A DNA stretch of 64,000 nucleotides from Planomicrobium sp. YIM 101495 (lineage in GTDB: Bacteria; Bacillota; Bacilli; Bacillales_A; Planococcaceae), in assembly GCF_009707665.1 (NCBI RefSeq), contig NZ_WLZW01000004.1:124001-188000 (forward strand), written 5' to 3'. The notes beneath the pieces are model-generated. The model searched no databases and was not told where the DNA came from. It saw only the letters and a list, made by a program, of their open reading frames with translations. Of the stretch, positions 58,096 to 64,000 are shown one piece after another. A program made the position numbers and the translations under genes. Numbering within the stretch: the first letter of the stretch is position 1; the number at the start of each line of letters is the position of its first letter.

Positions 58096-59098
58096 GACGC
58101 ATGGGAAAAGCTTTCTCCGGTCGGCCGTCCCGCAAGTGATCGTGTTTTTCATGATGCTCACCGTCTTCAGCGCGATCCACCTGCTGGCGAGGCTGCCGCT
58201 CCCTTATTTATGGTATGCACTGGAGCTCTCGTCGGTGCTGTTTCTGCTGTACTTATTGGTGCAATGGCCGCGTTACCGGCGCCGCATGTCCGCGCTGCAA
58301 CGGATGCAGGAGGAGACGCCGCAGCGGCTGGACGGCTTTCCGGAAGGCAGCGACCCGGCGGATGAACTGTACCAGCGGAAAATCCTGGCGCTCGCGGAAG
58401 AACGCCGGCTGCACAAGGCGGAGGAAGCGGAGCGCCGGAGCGACCAGCTCGATTATTTTACGCTCTGGCTCCACCAGATCAAGACGCCGCTTGCAGCATT
58501 GAATCTGCTGGTGAAACGCGGAGCGGTCGCGGACAGTGCCGCGAAGCAGGCGGAACAGGAGCTGCTCCGGCTCGAAGATTACACGCATATGGCGCTCAAT
58601 TATGTGAAGCTGGAAGAGGCGGGCGCAGACCTGGAATTGTCCGACACGGACGTCGACGCTGTCATCAAAGCGGCGCTGAAGAAATACGCCATCCTTTTCA
58701 TCCATAAAGGCATTTCGCTCGATTACGAGCCGACGGGACTGCGCGCCGTGACGGACTCCAATTGGCTGCGGATCATGATCGAGCAGATCCTGTCCAACAG
58801 CCTGAAGTACACGCCGTCCGGCACGATCACGTTTCGGCGGGACCCGGAGCACGAACAGAGCCTCTGCATCGAAGACACGGGCATCGGGATCCGGGAAGAG
58901 GACCTGCCGCGCATTTTCAATAAAGGCTATTCCGGCCTGAACGGGCGGCTCCATGAAAAGTCGACGGGGCTCGGGCTGTTCCTCGTCCAGAACATCAGCC
59001 GCCGTCTCGGCCACAGGATCCGGATCGCGTCGAAGCACGGCAAAGGAACGGCGGTCACGATCAGCCTCCAGCGCGAGGACATTGGTTCATTCGACTAG
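58088..59098 (+). CDS. bceS: Intramembrane-sensing histidine kinase (BceS-like)
   Basis: 336 residues from ATG 58088, overlapping bceR by 8 nt. Two membrane helices (about 13-33 and 39-59) are separated by only a few residues, so there is no external sensor domain. The phospho-acceptor His129 lies in Trp-Leu-His-Gln-Ile-Lys-Thr-Pro, and the ATP domain has Asn (Leu-Ser-Asn-Ser-Leu-Lys), Asp-Thr-Gly-Ile-Gly-Ile and Gly-Leu-Gly-Leu boxes. Such kinases sense drug flux through the partner BceAB transporter. Confidence 0.92.
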   Translation: MNETHGKSFLRSAVPQVIVFFMMLTVFSAIHLLARLPLPYLWYALELSSVLFLLYLLVQWPRYRRRMSALQRMQEETPQRLDGFPEGSDPADELYQRKILALAEERRLHKAEEAERRSDQLDYFTLWLHQIKTPLAALNLLVKRGAVADSAAKQAEQELLRLEDYTHMALNYVKLEEAGADLELSDTDVDAVIKAALKKYAILFIHKGISLDYEPTGLRAVTDSNWLRIMIEQILSNSLKYTPSGTITFRRDPEHEQSLCIEDTGIGIREEDLPRIFNKGYSGLNGRLHEKSTGLGLFLVQNISRRLGHRIRIASKHGKGTAVTISLQREDIGSFD

Positions 59099-59102
59099 GG
59101 AG

Positions 59103-59120
59103 TCTTACGATTTCGTAAGA
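59103..59120 (+). promoter_or_regulatory. BceR-type operator
   Basis: TCTTACGA and TCGTAAGA form a perfect inverted repeat with a TT centre. It fits the TnAC-centred palindromes bound by Bce-type regulators and lies 83 bp before bceA. Confidence 0.65.
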
Positions 59121-59203
59121 TTCCTTTTCCGTTTGTAAGGACACGTACAGGCAGCGGAACACAACGGGCCGTAAAATGGAATTAACAAGAAGGAGGAATC
59201 GTG

Positions 59204-59971
59204 ATGGCTTTACTTGAAATCAAACATCTTGAAAAAGTATATACGGCCCGTTTTTCGAACCAGAAGACAGCCGCATTGAACGACGTGAATTTTTCGGTGG
59301 AGGCAGGGGAGTTCGTGTCGATCATGGGCGAGTCGGGATCCGGGAAGACAACGCTGCTCAATATTATTTCGACACTGGACGATCCGACGGGCGGGGAAGT
59401 GTACCTCGGCGGCGAACCGCTGTCGAAGATCCGCGACAAGGAAGTGTCGGCATTCCGCCGCAAGACGCTCGGCTTCGTGTTCCAGGACTTCAACCTGCTC
59501 GATAATTTCTCGAACAGGGACAATATCCTGCTGCCGCTCGTGCTGTCCAAGACGCCCGTGCGGGAAATGCGGGAGCGCATCCAGCCGATCGCGGAACGCC
59601 TCGGCATCGACGGGCTGCTGGACAAATTCCCGTACGAGATCTCGGGCGGGCAGAAGCAGCGCGTCGCCGTGGCGCGGGCGCTCATTACCGACCCGAAACT
59701 GATCCTTGCCGATGAGCCGACGGGTGCGCTCGATTCGAAAGCTTCGCAGAACCTGCTCGGGATTTTGAAAGACATCAACGAAGCGGGCCAGACGGTGCTC
59801 ATGGTGACGCACAGCACGCGTGCCGCGAGCTATTCGAACCGTGTACTGTTCATCCGTGACGGAGCGGTTTTCCATGAGATTTACCGGGGCAATCAAAGCT
59901 CGGAGGAATTCATGGAGCGCATCAGCCAGTCGTTCACCGTGCTTGCCGGACGGGGTGAGGGACGTGACTAA
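59204..59971 (+). CDS. bceA: ABC transporter ATPase, BceA-like
   Basis: 255 residues from ATG 59204 (AAGGAGGAATC upstream; GTG 59201 directly before). Walker A Gly-Glu-Ser-Gly-Ser-Gly-Lys-Thr-Thr near 42, Gln-Asp-Phe-Asn-Leu-Leu, signature Ile-Ser-Gly-Gly-Gln-Lys-Gln-Arg, Walker B Leu-Ile-Leu-Ala-Asp-Glu-Pro-Thr-Gly, and His of Val-Thr-His-Ser. This is the MacB/LolD branch that powers target-protection transporters such as BceAB. It overlaps bceB by 8 nt. Confidence 0.93.
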   Translation: MALLEIKHLEKVYTARFSNQKTAALNDVNFSVEAGEFVSIMGESGSGKTTLLNIISTLDDPTGGEVYLGGEPLSKIRDKEVSAFRRKTLGFVFQDFNLLDNFSNRDNILLPLVLSKTPVREMRERIQPIAERLGIDGLLDKFPYEISGGQKQRVAVARALITDPKLILADEPTGALDSKASQNLLGILKDINEAGQTVLMVTHSTRAASYSNRVLFIRDGAVFHEIYRGNQSSEEFMERISQSFTVLAGRGEGRD

Positions 59972-61949
59972 CCGGTTCTTCTCTTCGCTCGCGATCCGCA
60001 ATATCCGCTCGAACAGCCAATTGTACATCCCGTACGGCATCTCGGCCGTCGCGGTCATCGCGATGTTCTATATGATGATGTCACTCATCGGCAACGACTT
60101 CGTACAGGGACGCTCCAGTACGCTCCCGAGCCTGTTCGCTTTCGGAGCTTTGGTCATCGGGGTGTTCTCTGCGATTTTCATCCTGTACACGAACAGTTTT
60201 CTGATCAAGCGCCGCCTGAAGGAATTCGGCCTGTACGGTGTGCTGGGGCTTGAGAGAAAGCACATCATCAAAATCCTGTTTTTCGAAACTTTGTTCACAG
60301 GCGCCGCCAGTATCGTGCTCGGCCTTTTAGCCGGCCAGATCTTCGGCCGTCTCGTGTTCATGCTGCTGAATTACCTGATGCGGCTGCCCGGCGAAATCAC
60401 TTACACGAGTTCGCTGTCCGCAGCGGCGGCTGTGCTCGCATTGTTCACGATCATCTTTGCGGCGGCATTCCTCTACAACCTGCTTCGTTTCACGATCGCC
60501 AAGCCGGTGCGTCTGCTGAAAGGCGGCAACGAAGGGGAAAAGGAACCGAAAGGCTCGCTGCTTTTGTTCCTGCTCGGCCTCGGATTGGTCGGCGGCGGCT
60601 ACTGGATTTCACTGACGATCGACAATGCGCTTGACGCGCTCGTCTGGTTTTTCGGTGCGGTGCTGCTCGTGATCGCCGGCACGTATCTGCTGTTCATGTC
60701 GGGCTCGATTTTCGTGCTGAAGGCGTTGAAGAACAACGACCGGATCTATTACCGGCCGGGTGCGTTCATTTCTATCTCGGGCATGATCTATCGGATGAAG
60801 CAGAACGCAGCGGGGCTAGCGAATATCACGGTTCTTGCCTGCATGGTCATCATCGCCGTCGCGACGACCGTCGCGCTTTACGCGGGTGCCGAAGAGACGC
60901 TGAACAACCGCTTCCCGGCGGAAAACAATTGGACGGTCTACGGGGAAGAAATGAGTCTGGAAGAAGTACAGGCGCTGTACGAACAGGCGCTGACGGAGCT
61001 CGAAACGGAAGCGGCCGCGCTGGATCTCGAAGTGGTGAACCTGCAATCGCTCCGCTACCAGATGCTGTTCGGCTCGCTCAACGGCACGGCCTTCGAAATC
61101 ATGGATTCCGGTTTTACCGGCAGCCTGCCGCTGTTCACCCAGATCATGCCGCTGGAAGATTATAACCGCATGAACGGTACGTCCCATACCCTTGCGGAAG
61201 GCGAAATGCTCGTGAATCATTCGGCCGGCCCGTATGAAAAAGGCGAGCTGGAAGTCGGCGGAAAAGTTTACAGCACGCAGCCGGCCGATTCACTGGAAGG
61301 GGAAGTTGACCAGGGGATCACGGAAACGATGACGCTGGTCGTTGCGGATCTTGCGGAGATTGACGCAATCATGTCGCATTACCGCGAAAATTCACCGGGC
61401 GCCATCACGGATACGCTGTCCTTCATGCTGATGTGGGACACCGAAGGCGAAGAAGCGCAGGAGACCGCATATGTGCAGCGGATGGAGCAGGTCGCCCGCT
61501 ATAATTACGAGAACATCTCGAATTACGAAGGGCGTGAGCGGTACCGGGCGGAATGGTACAGCACGAACGGCGGCTTCCTGTTCCTCGGTGTGTTCCTCGG
61601 CCTCTTGTTCACGATCGGTGCGATGCTGATCACGTACTTCAAGCAGGTGTCGGAAGGATTCGACGACCGGCGGAAATTCCAGATCATGCAGAAAGTCGGA
61701 CTCGACAAAGACATGATCAAGGATTCGACGCGCCACCAGCTCGTCTGGATGTTCTTCCTGCCGCTCGTGACGGCGAGTGTGCACGTACTGTTCGCGTATC
61801 CGATCGTGCGGCAATTGCTGCTGATGTTCGGAATTACGAACGAGGCACTGTGGCTTTGGTCGCTTGCGGGCGTCATCGTGGCCTTTGCGCTGCTGTACTA
61901 CCTGATTTACCGCATCACCTCGCGTGTGTATTACCGGATTGTGCAGTAA
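59964..61949 (+). CDS. bceB: ABC transporter permease, BceB-like
   Basis: 661 residues from GTG 59964 (GGTGAGGG upstream). Ten predicted membrane helices with a large external domain of ~200 residues (about 330-535) between helices 7 and 8, the hallmark of BceB permeases that bind lipid II-cycle antibiotics. FtsX-like segments are at both ends. With bceA, bceR and bceS it forms a complete resistance and sensing module, likely for bacitracin-like peptides; the exact drug cannot be read from sequence. Confidence 0.93.
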   Translation: MTNRFFSSLAIRNIRSNSQLYIPYGISAVAVIAMFYMMMSLIGNDFVQGRSSTLPSLFAFGALVIGVFSAIFILYTNSFLIKRRLKEFGLYGVLGLERKHIIKILFFETLFTGAASIVLGLLAGQIFGRLVFMLLNYLMRLPGEITYTSSLSAAAAVLALFTIIFAAAFLYNLLRFTIAKPVRLLKGGNEGEKEPKGSLLLFLLGLGLVGGGYWISLTIDNALDALVWFFGAVLLVIAGTYLLFMSGSIFVLKALKNNDRIYYRPGAFISISGMIYRMKQNAAGLANITVLACMVIIAVATTVALYAGAEETLNNRFPAENNWTVYGEEMSLEEVQALYEQALTELETEAAALDLEVVNLQSLRYQMLFGSLNGTAFEIMDSGFTGSLPLFTQIMPLEDYNRMNGTSHTLAEGEMLVNHSAGPYEKGELEVGGKVYSTQPADSLEGEVDQGITETMTLVVADLAEIDAIMSHYRENSPGAITDTLSFMLMWDTEGEEAQETAYVQRMEQVARYNYENISNYEGRERYRAEWYSTNGGFLFLGVFLGLLFTIGAMLITYFKQVSEGFDDRRKFQIMQKVGLDKDMIKDSTRHQLVWMFFLPLVTASVHVLFAYPIVRQLLLMFGITNEALWLWSLAGVIVAFALLYYLIYRITSRVYYRIVQ

Positions 61950-61960
61950 GGGGTGTTTGG

Positions 61961-61986
61961 AGTCGGCGCTTGCGCCGGCTTTTTTG
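61961..61986 (+). terminator. Terminator, copy 2 of a matching pair
   Basis: AGTCGGCGC and GCGCCGGCT around TT, then six T. It ends the bceAB unit and shares stem sequence with the terminator at 56513. Confidence 0.88.
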
Positions 61987-61989
61987 TTG

Positions 61990-62104
61990 TTTATTTGCGA
62001 CATTCGGGCGGTTGGTTGCGTCATTTTCATTTTGGTTGCGACATATCGCCGGATCGTTGCGACATATCGGATTTGGTTGCGACATATTGAGTTTTAGTTG
62101 CAAC
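61990..62104 (+). repeat. GTTGC phased repeat array 2
   Basis: Units of about TTTGGTTGCGACATATCG. The GTTGC core (TTTGC in the first) starts at 61994, 62015, 62035, 62056, 62076 and 62097, with spacings 21, 20, 21, 20 and 21 bp. It sits in the convergent gap between bceB and dtpT, right after a terminator matching that before array 1. Confidence 0.85.
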
Positions 62105-62119
62105 TTCCCCCAAAAACCA

Positions 62120-62160
62120 CAAAAAAGCCTCCGGAAGCGATCAAGCTTTCGGAGGCTTTC
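62120..62160 (-). terminator. Terminator of dtpT
   Basis: AAAGCCTCCGGAAGC and GCTTTCGGAGGCTTT (one mismatch) flank GATCAA. On the minus strand a T run follows. Confidence 0.85.
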
Positions 62161-62168
62161 AAATTTTA

Positions 62169-63665
62169 TCAGCGCACACCCTTCATGAACCGCTGGATGA
62201 ACGGTGACACGAGGAACAGCAGGAGCGCGAGCGCAATCGCTGCTCCGCCGATGATGCCGAAATACAATAATTCGGTGTCTTCGGAGTAGAACTGCACGAG
62301 TTGTGCGTTGATCGCCTGCGCGGCTGCGTTCGACAGGAACCAGAGGCTCATCGTCTGTGCAGAGAACGCAACCGGCGCAAGTTTTGTCGTGGCGGACAGG
62401 CCGACCGGCGACAGGCAGAGCTCGCCGAGTACGACGATGAAATAGCTCAGCACGAGCCAGAGCGGGCTGACGAGTGCATCTGCTCCGCCGAAGTATACCG
62501 GCAGCAGGATGATGAGGAACGAAAGCCCCGCAAACAGCAGGCCGAGTGAGAACTTCTGCGGAATCGACGGCTGGCGGTCACCGAGCCGTACCCAGAACCA
62601 GGCGAACACCGGCGCCAGCACGATGATGAACAGCGGGTTCAGCGACTGGAACAGCGCCGGGGAAATTTCGTAGCCCAGGAAGTTCAGGTTCGTGCGTGTA
62701 TCGGCGTAAAGCGCAAGGATCGTGGCGCCCTGTTCCTGGATGACCCAGAACATGACGGCAGCAATGAAAAGCGGTATGTAGGCGAGCAGGCGTGAACGTT
62801 CCGTTTCTGTCGTCTTCTTGCTGCGGTACATGACGATGAAATACGCAGTCGGGATCAGGATTCCGAGCACACCGACCGTATTGATGAAGCTGTCGAATGT
62901 CAGGAAGCCGCGATCCAGGCCGAGGTAAACGACGGCGCCGATCAGCAGCGCGGCGACTGTGAAAGTTTTGACCGTACGCGATTTCTCTTCTTTGGAAAGA
63001 GGGTTCGGCACGATGGTTCCGGCGAGGCCAAGGTTTTTCTTTTTCGTCACAAGGAACAAGACGAGTCCGATGAACATCCCGATCGCCGCGATCGAAAAGC
63101 CAAGGTGGAAATTGAGTTTCATGCCGATTTCACCGACAAGAATCGGGGAAAGGAATGCCCCCATATTGATTCCCATGTAGAAAATCGAGAAACCTGCGTC
63201 TCGGCGGTTGTCTTCCTCTGCATAAATTTCACCGACGACACTTGAAACGTTCGGTTTAAGTAAACCTGTACCAAGAACAATCAGCACCATCGAGACGAAG
63301 AACATCGCGAGGTTGCCAGGGATGGCAAGGACGATATGACCAAGCATGATGAAAATACCGCCGTAGAAGACGGCCCTTGAAGTTCCGAAGATCCGGTCAG
63401 CTAACCAGCCGCCGATGATTCCGGACATATAGACGAGAGATCCGTAGATGGACATGATGGCTAAAGCCAGGTTCTGGTCGAGCCCGAGTCCGCCTTGGGA
63501 CACTTCATAGTACATATAGTAAACAAGGATGGCTCTCATACCGTAATAAGAGAAACGCTCCCAGAATTCTGTGAAGAACAAAGTGAATAGTCCTTTAGGG
63601 TGACCAAAGAAACCTTTTTGGGGAACACTTTTGACAACCTCTTCACGAGTAAACTTGTCAGACAT
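62169..63665 (-). CDS. dtpT: Proton-dependent di/tripeptide transporter (POT family)
   Basis: 498 residues with about 14 membrane helices. The POT motif Glu-Phe-Trp-Glu-Arg-Phe-Ser-Tyr-Tyr-Gly-Met-Arg lies near residue 33, followed by Gly-Gly-Trp-Leu-Ala-Asp-Arg near 85 and Phe-Ser-Ile-Phe-Tyr-Met-Gly-Ile-Asn-Met-Gly near 160. It imports di- and tripeptides with protons, matching lactococcal and bacillar DtpT. The leader contains TTCTGAGAA within an AT-rich region, which could be a weak CodY-type element. Start at ATG 63665 with AGGAGG upstream. Confidence 0.92.
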   Translation of the reverse strand: MSDKFTREEVVKSVPQKGFFGHPKGLFTLFFTEFWERFSYYGMRAILVYYMYYEVSQGGLGLDQNLALAIMSIYGSLVYMSGIIGGWLADRIFGTSRAVFYGGIFIMLGHIVLAIPGNLAMFFVSMVLIVLGTGLLKPNVSSVVGEIYAEEDNRRDAGFSIFYMGINMGAFLSPILVGEIGMKLNFHLGFSIAAIGMFIGLVLFLVTKKKNLGLAGTIVPNPLSKEEKSRTVKTFTVAALLIGAVVYLGLDRGFLTFDSFINTVGVLGILIPTAYFIVMYRSKKTTETERSRLLAYIPLFIAAVMFWVIQEQGATILALYADTRTNLNFLGYEISPALFQSLNPLFIIVLAPVFAWFWVRLGDRQPSIPQKFSLGLLFAGLSFLIILLPVYFGGADALVSPLWLVLSYFIVVLGELCLSPVGLSATTKLAPVAFSAQTMSLWFLSNAAAQAINAQLVQFYSEDTELLYFGIIGGAAIALALLLFLVSPFIQRFMKGVR

Positions 63666-63790
63666 CTTACGACCTCCTAATTAGTGTATTTTACTATAAT
63701 ACTTTTTTCTTCTGAGAAAAGCAAAAGATTTTTAATAACTAAATAGTCCTTATTTCATAAAGGTTTATGGATGGAAGGATTAAAGGGATT

Positions 63791-63816
63791 AACTATTTTA
63801 ATATACTAAAATAGTT
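63791..63816. promoter_or_regulatory. AT-rich palindrome in the dtpT divergent region
   Basis: AACTATTTTA and TAAAATAGTT flank ATATAC, a perfect 10-bp inverted repeat between the divergent dtpT and the gene at the right edge. A related AACTAAATAGT lies near 63737. It is a candidate operator. The rest of this 277-bp gap is AT-rich with nothing else that I can support. Confidence 0.45.
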
Positions 63817-63942
63817 TAAATCATCAAAATCAACAGAATGTTGAAATGCGTAAACATAGTAAGCAATGAACTGGTACAACATCCAAGCAGGAAAAGCGAT
63901 CACTTTTATGGAATTCCTCTAAGTAAGAAGGAGGCGATCTGA

Positions 63943-64000
63943 TTGTTCAAGCAATTTTTCGAGGCAGAAGATATCGCCGAGCAGCTCAAGTCCGTATCGG
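63943..64000 (+). CDS. Start of an unidentified gene (3' end outside window)
   Basis: A TTG at 63943 follows AGAAGGAGGCGATC and opens a frame to the window edge: Phe-Lys-Gln-Phe-Phe-Glu-Ala-Glu-Asp-Ile-Ala-Glu-Gln-Leu. Only 19 codons are visible, so no function can be given. Confidence 0.45.
   Translation, partial: MFKQFFEAEDIAEQLKSVS

Noticed and set aside
61990-62104. CRISPR array
   Set aside because: The repeated core is only 5-15 nt, units are degenerate, there are no unique spacers of 30-40 nt, and no cas genes are in the window.

Overview
This 64 kb window is chromosomal DNA from a moderate-GC Gram-positive bacterium of the order Bacillales, most likely family Planococcaceae. That placement is an inference. 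It rests on Bacillus-type ribosome sites with many TTG/GTG starts, cobalamin, SAM-I and adenine riboswitches with intrinsic terminators, a CrtP-type C30 carotenoid oxygenase, a BceRS-BceAB module, an LtaS-type lipoteichoic acid synthase and a PbuE purine pump. I see no rRNA, tRNA, CRISPR, prophage or transposase. Gene density is high, and most convergent gene pairs share a bidirectional terminator.

Layout, left half. 1-4.1 kb: end of an unknown gene, then a secreted oxidoreductase unit (Tat-signal small subunit, GMC flavoprotein, its own TatA and TatC). 4.1-6.0 kb: cobalamin riboswitch, adenosyltransferase-like protein and BtuF-like binding protein. 6.3-11.2 kb: CstA transporter, XRE regulator, a frameshifted MscS channel, a VOC protein and aspartate dehydrogenase. 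11.2-16.3 kb: a deoxyribose operon (deoR, deoC, permease, epimerase-like protein, sugar kinase). 16.5-20.9 kb: crtP, then cdaR divergent from glycerate kinase. 21-25.3 kb: a lipoprotein with an in-frame stop, a lactonase plus iron alcohol dehydrogenase pair, and pbuE behind an adenine riboswitch. 25.4-30 kb: a very large Upf1-like helicase with a winged-helix partner, the least explained unit here.

Layout, right half. 30-41 kb: orphan OpuAC, methyltransferase, DinB, LTA synthase behind an ECF promoter, maltose acetyltransferase beside a sulfurtransferase remnant, YhdT-PanF, and Usp-SulP. 41.2-45.8 kb: a second cobalamin riboswitch ahead of a thioesterase, class I ribonucleotide reductase (alpha and beta) and a flavodoxin. 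46-50.4 kb: a five-gene GntR/ABC transporter operon with a self-type operator and a 15-nt tandem repeat inside one gene. 50.4-50.8 kb: a deletion scar joining two gene remnants. 51-56.5 kb: M28 peptidase, a SAM-I riboswitch with a MetE-like enzyme, and a translationally coupled luciferase-like monooxygenase/ATP-grasp pair. 56.5-62.1 kb: a bceRSAB block flanked by two matching terminators, each followed by an array of GTTGC motifs spaced 20 or 21 bp. 62.2-64 kb: peptide transporter DtpT and the start of another gene.

The most unusual observations are the helically phased GTTGC arrays, the helicase/winged-helix pair, the LLM/ATP-grasp pair, B12 control of a class I ribonucleotide reductase, and several freshly broken genes (MscS, lipoprotein, sulfurtransferase, SDR/SCP2). 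All functional calls come from reading the sequence and recalled family knowledge; no database search was run.
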